Source: Armatimonadota bacterium (GTDB taxonomy: Bacteria > Armatimonadota > Abditibacteriia > CG2-30-59-28). Taken from it: a stretch of DNA of 15,663 nucleotides. This document shows, in pieces, positions 1-7,262 of this stretch (position 1 is the first letter of the stretch; every line of letters starts with the position of its first letter). Location: NCBI GenBank assembly GCA_016199605.1, contig JACQGJ010000547.1, positions 1 through 15,663 on the forward strand, written 5' to 3'. The position numbers and the translations under genes were made by a program. A model generated the notes under the pieces. The model ran no database searches. It had not been told where the DNA came from and saw nothing but the letters and a program-made list of their open reading frames with translations.

Positions 1-177
1 CAACAACGCAACGGCACGATGGTGTGGCAGGACCTCGCAACCCTCACCGATCCCGCGAGTATAGAATGGACCGGGCAGATGCTCATGGGCGGCCAAGCCT
101 GGCCCTTCCGTATCGTCGTGCATCTCACGACAGGCGAAAGCGCAACCAGCACGGAGGGGTACATAACTCAAGGATGA
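1..177 (+). CDS. 3' end of an unidentified protein (partial)
   Basis: Frame 1 is open from the window edge to a TGA at 175-177 and gives 58 residues. The peptide is coding-like, with the motifs WQDLATLTDPASIEWTG and MGGQAWPFRIVVHL and an ending STEGYITQG. The beginning lies outside the window, so no start or domain can be assigned and I do not recognise the family. The alternating hydrophobic and polar residues suggest a beta-rich C-terminus, which is an inference. The stop codon lies inside the first GGATGAG unit of the repeat cluster that follows, so the last codons may derive from repeat sequence rather than from the original gene end. Confidence 0.55.
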   Translation, partial: QQRNGTMVWQDLATLTDPASIEWTGQMLMGGQAWPFRIVVHLTTGESATSTEGYITQG

Positions 178-272
178 GGGATGAAGGATGAAGGCGGAAG
201 GATGAAAGAAGATCGGGATGCTGGAAGTATTTCTCATCCTTCATCCCTTGATTCATCCTTCGGAAGGATGAG
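172..272. repeat. GGATGAA/TTCATCC heptamer cluster with inverted repeats
   Basis: Direct units GGATGAA/G start at 172, 179, 186, 200 and 266. Inverted units TTCATCC or CTCATCC start at 233, 240 and 252. Two hairpins are visible. One pairs 178-191 with 234-247 (14 bp perfect arms). The other is a compact palindrome at 253-271 with arms TCATCCTTC/GAAGGATGA around one base. Similar GGATGAA-rich intergenic tracts are, from memory, common in some environmental bacterial genomes. The tract may end transcription of the upstream gene, but no T-run follows, so that is inference. Confidence 0.7.
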
Positions 273-511
273 GGGAGGGACAGCATAATAGAAAATGCAC
301 ACTGCACCTCGTCGCATACCATGCCGAGCGTCGCGCTCAGGGTCCGCCGGTCGAGGTTGGCCCGGGGCGCGGGTTGTCAGGGGCCGAGAACTCGTCCAAC
401 AATGAAGCCGCGCCCGTTCCCGGCCGTGGCGGCGACGTCTCTGGCTACCAGGTCCAAACCGTGGGGTTGTTGTTGAGCGAGTTCCTACTCCCTGAACGCG
501 AAGGAGTATAG
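272..511 (+). pseudogene. possible decayed C-terminal gene fragment
   Basis: The 307 bp between the first gene and the minus-strand gene ending at 485 hold the repeat cluster and this open frame, which has no start codon. It reads on from the repeat TGA at 269-271 to a TAG at 509-511. It contains TLHLVAYHAERRAQGPP near 299-349 and GYQVQTVGLLLSEFL near 445-489. The first stretch resembles the C-terminal region of large beta-galactosidase-trimerisation-type proteins (HLL-Y--ERR), by memory only. The middle is low-complexity Gly/Pro/Asn and looks out of register. The last 27 bp overlap the convergent gene. It may be a degraded remnant or chance. Confidence 0.25.
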
Positions 512-1984
512 CTCCGCCTTCTTCATCTGAAACCGGAGACTCACAGGGCTTCCCCGCAATGCCCCGAGATCGAGAGACTTCTGCCATACAACGGTGTGGC
601 GCAGGTTATCTCCGGTAAACTGCTTTGAACGGGCAATCCTCGTTCCGTCAGGCGCCAGCATCTCCACGGTGACGCTCCCCCCTTTCCTGGTGGCCGTGTT
701 CAACTCAAGCCGATTGCCCGAGAAGACCAGGGGGACAGTCACCAAAGAGCCTCCTGAGGCCCCGGCGTCTGCCGAGACGAAACGGTCTAACTTCCATGTA
801 GCAAGACCGATGCTCCCCGTGAATTTCGTGTGACGGCCCGTGCCTTCGGCGCGATAGAGGCAGGGCGTCCCGTGAGTGTAGTTGGAGCCGCCATAGTAGA
901 GCCAAACCTCGTCCCCGACACGAATTGCCTGAGACGCCGTTACGAAGAATCCGCAATCCCACTCTCCCACCTTTCCGCGTGGCACGCAAGGGATTCGAAA
1001 CGGGCGTTCCCAGTGCTCCAAGTCACGTGAGACGGCGAGTTGTAGCTCGCCGGGACCCTCATGGTTTCCGTATCGTGCATTGTTATTGACGGTAAGCACC
1101 CAGGGAAAGGCCAAGGTGCAGCTCTCGTGCGGATAAAGGCCGAGACCGTAGAACTCCGTGCGCATGAGCTTCGGGTCGTCCGGGACATCCAGAATCGGTC
1201 GGACCTCCTCGACACGGGCCAGGGAGCCGGCGTCATCGCGCAGGTCCGGCTGGAACGCGTAAAGGGGTTCAGTCCAAGTGAGGAAGTCGCGACTGGTCGA
1301 CACACCAAAGCACCGGCGGTCAAGACCGCGCACCAGGGTGTTGAGTTTGGGAAAGGCAACGTAGGTCTGCCTCGCCTGGTCATAGTAGGCCGTCAACACG
1401 TCACTGGAACGGCAGATCGGTTGGTCGCTGAGTCGCGTCCAGTGCAGCCCGTCCGGTGAGACCATCGTATGGGGTCCGCCCTCCGGTTTCGGTCGCTGGA
1501 TCCAGCACACCATCTTGTAGCGACGCGTTGGGTCGGGTTCGCTCTTGTCTTTGATGACGCTTGCCAGGAGGCAGGCCTCGGCGACCGCGTTGTGTTTCTC
1601 GGCCTTAGCGCACGGGATCGTGCCCACCAGCGGTTTCTCCCATGTAATCCCGTCTTTGCTGGTCGCATACATGGTGGCGTAGTCAGGGAAGTAATCCGGG
1701 GCCTCGCCGATGTACCACATCTTGAAGATCCGCTCTTCCTCGTCGTACAGGACGCTGCCGTAGATCTCCAGCCTCCAACCCTCCCACGGTTTGTCAGCAA
1801 CCACCAAAGGGTTCTTGCGATGCTTCTTCGCGGGATGAAGGGTAAACGCAATCTTCTCGGAGGAACGGACCAGCACCTGATCAACGAACAACTGAGCGCG
1901 GTTACCCACATCAAACGGGCTTGTGCTCGTAGCCAGGGCGACATTACCTGTGATTGTCATTAGCGCACCCAGAACCCATTTCAT
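485..1984 (-). CDS. secreted five-bladed beta-propeller glycosidase-like protein
   Basis: 499 residues. I chose the ATG at 1984 because GGAGGT (1991-1996) sits 6 bp upstream and the resulting N-terminus MKWVLGALMTITGNVALA is a good signal peptide with an ALA cleavage site. The mature N-terminus has LFVDQVLV, then LHPAKK, NPLVV, DKPWEGW (about residues 32-70). Repeating blade motifs follow, such as SKDGITWEKP, SPDGLHWTR, STSRDFLTWTEP and SRDLEHWERP. Such -S-DG--W- repeats typify GH32/GH43/GH68-clan five-bladed propellers. The last ~98 residues look like a beta-sandwich module. It is probably an extracytoplasmic carbohydrate-active protein, but substrate and catalytic acids cannot be assigned. 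It lies 53 bp downstream of the esterase gene on the same strand, so the two are likely co-transcribed. Confidence 0.75.
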   Translation of the reverse strand: MKWVLGALMTITGNVALATSTSPFDVGNRAQLFVDQVLVRSSEKIAFTLHPAKKHRKNPLVVADKPWEGWRLEIYGSVLYDEEERIFKMWYIGEAPDYFPDYATMYATSKDGITWEKPLVGTIPCAKAEKHNAVAEACLLASVIKDKSEPDPTRRYKMVCWIQRPKPEGGPHTMVSPDGLHWTRLSDQPICRSSDVLTAYYDQARQTYVAFPKLNTLVRGLDRRCFGVSTSRDFLTWTEPLYAFQPDLRDDAGSLARVEEVRPILDVPDDPKLMRTEFYGLGLYPHESCTLAFPWVLTVNNNARYGNHEGPGELQLAVSRDLEHWERPFRIPCVPRGKVGEWDCGFFVTASQAIRVGDEVWLYYGGSNYTHGTPCLYRAEGTGRHTKFTGSIGLATWKLDRFVSADAGASGGSLVTVPLVFSGNRLELNTATRKGGSVTVEMLAPDGTRIARSKQFTGDNLRHTVVWQKSLDLGALRGSPVSLRFQMKKAELYSFAFRE

Positions 1985-2037
1985 AATACGACCTCCACTG
2001 AAGAGCCTCCGGCACATGGCGGCGAACCTTGCAGACA

Positions 2038-3111
2038 TCAGCAATCCAGAAACCGGTGAAACCACGGCCACACCTGGACTCCCTCAAAGTGATGGTCCCC
2101 CTTGAAAACGTGCAGCTTGCAACGGTCACCGAGGCCCATCGTTTCGTAAGCTGCTCTCACCCTGGCGAAGGATTTCCTCACCGCTTTCACGGGAAAACCG
2201 GTGTCCTCCGTGCCGGTTTCCGCCATAAAGCCCTTTGGCGCAACGAGGGCCGCAACATCGGACATCTCTGCAAGCTGACCCAGACCGGGCACGTAATGGT
2301 CCATGCAGTGGTACTGCGCAACGATGGAGTCGCGGTACGTGCAATAGTAGCCGCTGGTCACTACTGCGTCGAAGCGTGGGTCCATCGCCCCAGCGAAGAG
2401 ACACACGTTGCCGCCGCTGGAGATGCCGGTGATTCCGACGCGCTTCGGATTGACCTCCGGCAAGGTTCGCAGGAAGTCACCGACGCGGATCGCCTCGAAG
2501 GCCCGCAAACCAGGGAGGGTCATCCCCAGTTGCAGAGCGACCATGGCAATCTGCCAGCATCCGTGGACGGTCGGCCATTTCTCTTTGTGCTGGAGAGATT
2601 GTCGGCGTCCCCATGCAATCTGTTCATGGGCCGCGGCAACGAAACCTTCCCGCGCCGCCTGGATTGCGAAATCGTGTTGGTATCCGGTGAACAACTCCCG
2701 GTCGCCACCCTCGGTCGCAAGACCTACCAGATCGTTCACGCTCTCGGTGTGACCCGAACAGCAGACGATCCCCGGCCGTGGTTTCGAGAGGTCTTCGGGG
2801 AGCACAACGAACACGACGGTTCTCAGCCCCGGTATGGTCTCCAGCTCATAGCAGCGACGCACGAATCCCTCCCCTCTCTCCGACCCAATCTGCTTTGGAC
2901 GAAGGGGAGCAGCATGATATCGCGGGAAACCGAGAGCTTCACCGAGCGCCTTTCGCAGTTTTCTCCTCCAGGCTGAGACTTGCTGCGGCTGTCCAAACGG
3001 AAAGGTTAACCGTGCCTCCGTCCGATCATATTCCCGCTGCAGCCATACCAGCGGGTCATAGCTTTTCGGGGCAGTATCGCCTTGCCTGGCCAGGTCATAA
3101 GTTGTCGCCAT
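2038..3111 (-). CDS. alpha/beta-hydrolase, acetyl-xylan-esterase-like (Abhydrolase_7 type)
   Basis: 357 residues from the ATG at 3111, chosen because GGAGGT lies 8 bp upstream (3120-3125); a longer frame reaches 3270 but lacks a ribosome site and crosses the operator-like repeat. The nucleophile elbow is GITGISSGGN with Ser231. Family-like landmarks follow: SGYYCTYRDS (253-262), DHYVPGLGQL (271-280) and the acid loop AETGTEDTGFP (297-307; Glu302 or Asp303). The catalytic His is in FKGDHHFEG (His340 or His341). There is no signal peptide, so it is probably cytoplasmic. The large esterase family around this architecture removes acyl groups from sugars or cleaves small esters; the substrate is unknown. 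It is the first gene of a probable two-gene operon with the propeller protein and is divergent from the KDPG aldolase. Confidence 0.75.
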   Translation of the reverse strand: MATTYDLARQGDTAPKSYDPLVWLQREYDRTEARLTFPFGQPQQVSAWRRKLRKALGEALGFPRYHAAPLRPKQIGSERGEGFVRRCYELETIPGLRTVVFVVLPEDLSKPRPGIVCCSGHTESVNDLVGLATEGGDRELFTGYQHDFAIQAAREGFVAAAHEQIAWGRRQSLQHKEKWPTVHGCWQIAMVALQLGMTLPGLRAFEAIRVGDFLRTLPEVNPKRVGITGISSGGNVCLFAGAMDPRFDAVVTSGYYCTYRDSIVAQYHCMDHYVPGLGQLAEMSDVAALVAPKGFMAETGTEDTGFPVKAVRKSFARVRAAYETMGLGDRCKLHVFKGDHHFEGVQVWPWFHRFLDC

Positions 3112-3217
3112 TACATGTAACCTCCGATGTTGACTGATGCTGAGTTGGTTTTGCCGGGGCGGCCATGTATTCTCCCCGTCGGATTGTATTTCTCTTTTCC
3201 CTTTGCGTGTGTCGATG

Positions 3218-3237
3218 TCGAACTCGCAGAGCTCGCA
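3218..3237. promoter_or_regulatory. operator-like palindrome, copy 1 (esterase side)
   Basis: The core CGAACTC-GCA-GAGCTCG (3219-3235) has 7-bp arms with one mismatch around a 3-bp centre. Positions 3218-3237 match the reverse complement of 3358-3377 at 19 of 20 bases. It lies about 107 bp upstream of the esterase ATG and just upstream of the candidate -10 at 3183-3188. A binding site for a dimeric regulator (GntR or LacI type, for instance) is the likeliest reading. No regulator gene of that kind is in the window. Confidence 0.6.
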
Positions 3238-3357
3238 GCCTCCACCATCGAACCGGTGACAACCCAGCAATGTCCCCTCATGCTGGGAGCATCATACGCT
3301 GGTTGGGTGAACACTGGACGGAACACGTCCCAAACTGCTACGATTCCTGCTGGTGCG

Positions 3358-3377
3358 TGCGAACTCTGCGAGTTCGA
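3358..3377. promoter_or_regulatory. operator-like palindrome, copy 2 (aldolase side)
   Basis: The core CGAACTC-TGC-GAGTTCG (3360-3376) is a perfect palindrome with 7-bp arms. It is the inverted copy of 3218-3237, with centres 141 bp apart, and lies about 200 bp upstream of the KDPG aldolase ATG. Two near-identical sites between divergent genes suggest one regulator controlling both transcription units, perhaps with DNA looping; this is inference. Confidence 0.6.
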
Positions 3378-3579
3378 GGGCTGCATCGTGGGCTTCATCC
3401 TTTGCTGCGAAGATCAGTGTGGATCAGGACGAGTACGCCCGAGGGCGCTGCGAGTCGCAACGCGCGCTCCCTGTGCAGCCCCGGATCCGCCGGATCTTTC
3501 TAAGAACATGAGAAAGAAACGCCCGACACCGGGCCGGGCATTGCACCACAGCACTATTATAAATCTCTGGAGGTAGTCC

Positions 3580-4221
3580 ATGAAGGTAACGGTTCAGAAA
3601 ATCATTGATTGCGGTGTTGTCGCAATTCTCCGAGCCAACTCGTCAGCGGAATTGCTGGAGGTGGCGAAGGCACTGCACGCGGGCAACGTCACACCCATCG
3701 AGGTGACCATGACGACTCCCAATGCCTTGGAAGTCGTCCGACAGGTGAAGTCAGAGTTGGGAGACCGTGTTGTCATGGGTGTGGGAACCGTGCTCGATCC
3801 TGAGACCGCGCGGGCTGCCATCCTTGCGGGTGCGGAGTATATCGTCTCGCCCGTTGTCAACGAGGCGACCATTCGACTGTGCAGACGCTATGGAATCCCG
3901 GTGATGCCGGGAGCTTTCACCCCGACCGAAGTGCTACGCGCCTGGGACTCGGGAGCAGATGTGGTGAAGATCTTCCCGACCAGCTCCGTGGGGCCTGAGT
4001 ATATCAAAGACCTGAAGGGGCCCTTCCCTCAGATTCCAATGATCCCAACAGGAGGGGTTAACGTCGACACCGCAGGCGCTTTCATCAAAGCCGGCGCTTG
4101 CGCGGTAGGCGCCGGGAGCTCCCTCGTGGACAAGAAGGCCGTCAAAGAGCGGAAGTGGGAAGTCATCACCGATGTTGCGGAACGAATGGTTGCCGCAGTT
4201 CAGGCGGCGAGGAACGGGTAG
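3580..4221 (+). CDS. eda: 2-dehydro-3-deoxy-phosphogluconate/4-hydroxy-2-oxoglutarate aldolase
   Basis: 213 residues, the usual length for this class I aldolase. It cleaves 2-keto-3-deoxy-6-phosphogluconate to pyruvate and glyceraldehyde-3-phosphate (EC 4.1.2.14/4.1.3.16) in the cytoplasm, the last step of Entner-Doudoroff and uronate catabolism. Visible motifs are VVAILRA (13-19), the general acid/base Glu41 in PIEVTM, GVGTVLDP (67-74), VMPGAFTPTE (108-117), the Schiff-base Lys130 in DVVKIFPTS, and the phosphate-binding PTGGVN (156-161) and GAGSSL (177-182). The ATG follows GGAGGT by 5 bp. It is divergent from the esterase operon across the twin operator-like sites and converges on the GH172-like gene. 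No KDG kinase or dehydratase is in the window, so the route that feeds it is not shown. Confidence 0.93.
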   Translation: MKVTVQKIIDCGVVAILRANSSAELLEVAKALHAGNVTPIEVTMTTPNALEVVRQVKSELGDRVVMGVGTVLDPETARAAILAGAEYIVSPVVNEATIRLCRRYGIPVMPGAFTPTEVLRAWDSGADVVKIFPTSSVGPEYIKDLKGPFPQIPMIPTGGVNVDTAGAFIKAGACAVGAGSSLVDKKAVKERKWEVITDVAERMVAAVQAARNG

Positions 4222-4293
4222 TCCTTCGAGTTTTGTGCGTCTTGCATTCCCCACGAAGCCCACTGGTGGACGACCCCATCACCATGTAGGCGA

Positions 4294-5370
4294 TCATGGC
4301 AGGTCTTTCCGGTCTTTCCCCGGCCCGCGCTCCAAGCCGCCGAACTGGTAGGGAATCCGGTCCTCGAAGGGTCCTGGATCGGGAAGCGCCTGAGTGCGAC
4401 CCACTTGATACCAGTAAGCCGTACTGGTCCAGTCTCCCTGCCGATCGTTGGCATGCCCGTGCTCGATCGAGAAACGCAGCGACTCTTCAAAGCAAACCGG
4501 ATCTTCCACGTGGAAGCGATACTGGGAATGCTTCCCGGTATAGTCGGAGTTCCCTTTGAAATGATAGCCGTAGTAGGGCGTACAGTAAGTCTGCTGGAGG
4601 CAGTTGTAGTTCCAGGCTCCGCAGAAATAATCCTCCGTGCCCGTCCCGTGCATGTTCGGCGGCCACTGCTCTCCGTCGACAAAGAACATGTCGTCCCCTT
4701 CACCCCACCAGCCGGGTGTGTTGGTGTCGAGGTGCAGGCAGCAACCGACATAGTGGCCCTTGCCTGTCGTGTGAAGGATCAAGTAGTTGTCTCTGCCGGT
4801 CGCGTTGAGCCGGTCGGTGTTCCCTCTCGCGTTGGGCCCCCGCGCTTCATCTTTCCGCACAACAAGCTCCCGTCGCCAATTGGCGTGAAACCGTGCGAGG
4901 TCCTCCGGGGCCTGCTGCCACTCCTGATAGTCGATGTAGAAGTACAGGAAGGTGTCCACGGGTGAATCGTTGGTCACAGTGATTCTCGCGCCATCAGAAT
5001 AGGGCATCGGGAACCAGCAGTTAAGTCCAAGATAGAAAGTCTGTAACGGCAGAGACTGAAAGTGCGTGGCCTTCGCGTGCCCCAATCCAAAAAAATCGCC
5101 GAGGGGGCAGACCACTGACGGCGATTCTTCTCCATCCCAGTACATGCGCAAGACGAGGCGACGGAGGTTACTATCCTGTTCACCGGTCGTCATCCAGATG
5201 TGTCGCACACTGCCAGCCCCGGACATTTCTCCGAGAACAACGGTCTCACCAGCCGGGATGGGCCAGTTGTCCGCGTTCCCTCCGGTGGTGTCATAAGACG
5301 ACCAGCGCCTCGATTTCACGCCCGTTCTGATTTTCGCCAGATTTCCCAATGACGTCATGCCGTAATCCAT
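4294..5370 (-). CDS. DUF2961 / GH172-family hydrolase
   Basis: 358 residues from the ATG at 5370, with GGAGGG (5377-5382) 6 bp upstream. The N-terminal region has the DUF2961 hallmarks SSYDTTGGNADNW (24-36), GAGSVRHIWMT (51-61) and LPLGDFFG-type sequence (CPLGDFFGLG, 88-97). The active-site strands are WWGEGDDMFFVDGE (221-234) and HGTGTEDYFCGAW (241-253). Glu224 and Glu246 are the best candidates for the catalytic pair by analogy with characterised GH172 enzymes, which act on fructofuranosides or arabinofuranosides. There is no signal peptide, so it is probably intracellular. It converges on the KDPG aldolase with a 72-bp gap in which I see no terminator. The family is confident; the substrate is not known. 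Confidence 0.88.
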   Translation of the reverse strand: MDYGMTSLGNLAKIRTGVKSRRWSSYDTTGGNADNWPIPAGETVVLGEMSGAGSVRHIWMTTGEQDSNLRRLVLRMYWDGEESPSVVCPLGDFFGLGHAKATHFQSLPLQTFYLGLNCWFPMPYSDGARITVTNDSPVDTFLYFYIDYQEWQQAPEDLARFHANWRRELVVRKDEARGPNARGNTDRLNATGRDNYLILHTTGKGHYVGCCLHLDTNTPGWWGEGDDMFFVDGEQWPPNMHGTGTEDYFCGAWNYNCLQQTYCTPYYGYHFKGNSDYTGKHSQYRFHVEDPVCFEESLRFSIEHGHANDRQGDWTSTAYWYQVGRTQALPDPGPFEDRIPYQFGGLERGPGKDRKDLP

Positions 5371-5505
5371 GCCATTCCCTCCTGTGAAGCTTTAGCCGCC
5401 CCCGGAAGGAACTTTTCCCGACTGGCGGCAGTCCAAAGGCTACACCAGCAAGACCGGTTTCGTCCAGCCCTGCAAGAAAGAAGCGCCTCCGTGCGGCAGG
5501 CGGAC

Positions 5506-5520
5506 AGCACGTTGCGTGCT
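5506..5520. promoter_or_regulatory. inverted repeat between GH172-like and lipoprotein genes
   Basis: AGCACG-TTG-CGTGCT is a perfect inverted repeat with a 3-bp centre. A CGG/CCG pair further out allows a longer hairpin with a 2-nt bulge. It sits in the 238-bp divergent gap, 136 bp upstream of the GH172-like ATG and 49 bp upstream of the lipoprotein -10. It could be an operator, but a 6-bp-arm palindrome is expected several times by chance in a window this size. Confidence 0.25.
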
Positions 5521-5568
5521 CCGCGGGGAAAGATGGAATAATGGGGTGTATTCTGCGACGAAATCCGG

Positions 5569-5574
5569 TATAAT
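5569..5574 (+). promoter_or_regulatory. candidate -10 box for the lipoprotein gene
   Basis: TATAAT matches the sigma70 -10 consensus exactly and lies 35 bp before the ATG at 5609, a sensible leader length. No good -35 is seen 16-18 bp upstream (the region reads GGTGTATT), so the promoter may be weak, activator-dependent or read by another sigma factor. Confidence 0.45.
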
Positions 5575-5608
5575 AATCGCTGACTTGACGCGTATATGGA
5601 GGAGACAA

Positions 5609-6466
5609 ATGCGACGTAAGTATTGGTGGCTCGTAGCAGGCTTGACCGGCTCCATGATCCCGATCGGGCTCTTGGGTTGCGGAGGTGGAGGTCAATCCAT
5701 CATTCCCAATGAGTTCGGGAATGAAACCTCCTCTTTCACCACACCGGCTGTCACGCGGACCAAGGCGCAGGCAGAAGAGTCCGATCCAGAGTCCGGGTCT
5801 GCTGAAACGCGCGGAAGAGCCGTCGCAACGCGGCCCGTTGTGGCGCCCACTCTGATCTCTCCGTTGAATGACGCAGAGGTCGTCAGAGGGCAGGGAATCA
5901 ACTTCCTGTGGGATGCAGTAGTCAAGGGGAAGAAATACATGATAGCGATCAGCTCGTCTTCGTCTTTCTCCAGGCAGACCACTTATGTCAGCGACAACAA
6001 AGGAACCGCCCTTCAGAAGTCCTTCAAGACCTTCCCTAACATTTTTCCGGAGGGACGAACCTACTGGCGAGTCCGGGCCAGTGACCTGACTTCCGCCAAG
6101 CCCGTCAACAACAGGCAATGGGGGCCTTACAGCAGCACCGGATCCTTCATGCTGGTTAATGTGAGTTGCGGGACGAGCACGACCGGGACGCTGAAGGGCG
6201 TTGTCACGGACAAATCCACTGGAGCAGGCGTCAGCGGCGCCAAGGTGAAACTCGACACGGATCAGGAAGTCACGACAGATTCCAGAGGCAACTACACCAT
6301 CCGGGATGTCCCAGTCGGCAGTCGCAGCGGGCTCGTCTCCAAGTCCGGGTATCTGTCCAACGCGGTGCCCTCGACCCAAGTATCGCCCCGTACCTGTGTC
6401 TCAGTGAACATCCAGTTGACCGTTTTCAACAGTGGTGGTCCACCACCACCTCCGATCTTTCCCTGA
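5609..6466 (+). CDS. lipoprotein with Fn3-like and carboxypeptidase-regulatory-like domains
   Basis: 285 residues from the ATG at 5609, preceded by GGAGGAG (5598-5604). A longer frame from 5516 is rejected because it starts upstream of the promoter-like TATAAT. The N-terminus MRRKYWWLVAGLTGSMIPIG plus LLGC is a lipoprotein signal with lipobox Cys24, so the protein should be membrane-anchored. A polar linker covers about 30-78. An Fn3-like beta-sandwich (about 79-182) has APTLISPLNDAEV, FLWDAV and YWRVRASD. A carboxypeptidase-regulatory-like domain (about 192-272) has LKGVVTDKSTGAGVSGAKV and TDSRGNYTIRDVP. The tail is GGPPPPPIFP. There is no catalytic motif; a glycan- or protein-binding surface role is inferred. 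It is monocistronic, ending at a strong terminator. Confidence 0.85.
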   Translation: MRRKYWWLVAGLTGSMIPIGLLGCGGGGQSIIPNEFGNETSSFTTPAVTRTKAQAEESDPESGSAETRGRAVATRPVVAPTLISPLNDAEVVRGQGINFLWDAVVKGKKYMIAISSSSSFSRQTTYVSDNKGTALQKSFKTFPNIFPEGRTYWRVRASDLTSAKPVNNRQWGPYSSTGSFMLVNVSCGTSTTGTLKGVVTDKSTGAGVSGAKVKLDTDQEVTTDSRGNYTIRDVPVGSRSGLVSKSGYLSNAVPSTQVSPRTCVSVNIQLTVFNSGGPPPPPIFP

Positions 6467-6499
6467 GTGGTTTTTGCATCGGTCATACAGAACGAAACG

Positions 6500-6534
6500 G
6501 CCGGAGGGACTCGATCCTTCCGGCTGTTTTATTT
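6500..6534 (+). terminator. rho-independent terminator of the lipoprotein gene
   Basis: GCCGGAGGGA (6500-6509) pairs with TCCTTCCGGC (6515-6524), a 10-bp stem with one G-U pair and a 5-nt loop, followed by TGTTTTATTT. It lies 34 bp after the lipoprotein stop and 28 bp from the end of the convergent SDR gene. The opposite strand reads CGTTTCGTTCTG after the stem, so it may partly terminate both genes. Confidence 0.88.
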
Positions 6535-6561
6535 AGCCAGCAAAGAGCGCCGCCCCGATTG

Positions 6562-7257
6562 CTACGGGCTCAGCCTCTTTTGCGTCACCACTTCCCCCAG
6601 GTCGACGCCCTCGGGCAATTGTGTCATCACCACTACCAGACGGGCCATGTCGGGGGCGGGAACCAGGTGAACCGGATCAACGGTGACTCCGCACTTCTCG
6701 AAGATCTCCGTGTCGGTTCCGGTGGGTGACAGCACATTCACTCGAATCCCACGCGGCGACAATTCCTTAGCCAGGACGTTGCTGAACATGATGACCGCGG
6801 CTTTGCTTGAGCAATAGGCCGCAAGAGAGGACATCGGCAGATGGCCCGCCACTGACGCGACGTTAATGATCTGACCACGCCCCGACGCTTCAAGCGAGGG
6901 AATCGCCGCCTGGCATAGCCGCATCAACGCGCGGACGTTGAGATTGAAGACCCGATCGAGGTCAGCAACCGGCATGTCTGCGAACTGCCCCACCCAACTG
7001 GTTCCCGCGTTGTTGACCAACAGGTCGATCCCGCCAAGTTGCTCGTTAGCGGCAGCAAGGACCGCTTCTGCAGCCCCCTCTCCGGTCACGTCGCACACGT
7101 GAGTTTGGATCTGGTCTGCAAACTCCTCCCTCAGCGCCCGCAATCGTTCCTCCCTCCGAGCTACGGCAAGGACCCTCCATCCCTCCTTCGCCAATTCTCT
7201 CACTGTCTCTCTACCGATTCCGCTGCTTGCTCCAGTTACGATTGCTCTTCTCTCCAT
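6562..7257 (-). CDS. short-chain dehydrogenase/reductase (classical SDR)
   Basis: 231 residues, slightly short for a classical SDR. It has the Rossmann cofactor motif TGASSGIG (8-15), an adenine-pocket Asp56, NNAG (82-85), and the catalytic tetrad Asn107, Ser135 (INVAS), Tyr148 and Lys152 (YCSSK). Arg34 and Arg35 after the second strand suggest preference for NADP(H). It oxidises an alcohol or reduces a carbonyl; the substrate is unknown. The ATG follows GGAGAG by 8 bp, with that site spanning the end of the ferritin-like gene. Only 5 bp separate the two genes, so they are co-transcribed and probably translationally linked. Confidence 0.9.
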   Translation of the reverse strand: MERRAIVTGASSGIGRETVRELAKEGWRVLAVARREERLRALREEFADQIQTHVCDVTGEGAAEAVLAAANEQLGGIDLLVNNAGTSWVGQFADMPVADLDRVFNLNVRALMRLCQAAIPSLEASGRGQIINVASVAGHLPMSSLAAYCSSKAAVIMFSNVLAKELSPRGIRVNVLSPTGTDTEIFEKCGVTVDPVHLVPAPDMARLVVVMTQLPEGVDLGEVVTQKRLSP

Positions 7258-7262
7258 GCAGA

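Larger units (their letters stand above)
3112..3579. other. 468-bp divergent intergenic control region
   Basis: This gap separates the esterase (minus) and KDPG aldolase (plus) starts. I find no convincing gene in it. It holds two copies of a palindromic 20-mer (annotated separately). A minus-strand TACAAT at 3183-3188 could be a -10 for the esterase operon, though no good -35 is 16-18 bp upstream. An AT-rich TATTATAAA stretch at 3555-3563 lies too close to the aldolase ribosome site to be its -10. GGAGGT at 3569-3574 is 5 bp before the aldolase ATG. Confidence 0.6.

Noticed and set aside
2029..2976. 315-residue plus-strand open frame
   Set aside because: It is antisense to the well-supported esterase gene, has no ribosome site and no recognisable motif. 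GC-rich coding DNA often leaves an antisense frame open.
5371..5608. Possible riboswitch in the divergent gap before the lipoprotein gene
   Set aside because: I compared it with the conserved cores of c-di-GMP-I and cobalamin riboswitches from memory and found no match; only a short hairpin is evident.
5291..6379. 362-residue minus-strand open frame
   Set aside because: It is antisense to the lipoprotein gene and spans the GH172-like start. Its product is Gly/Arg/Pro-rich without domain motifs.
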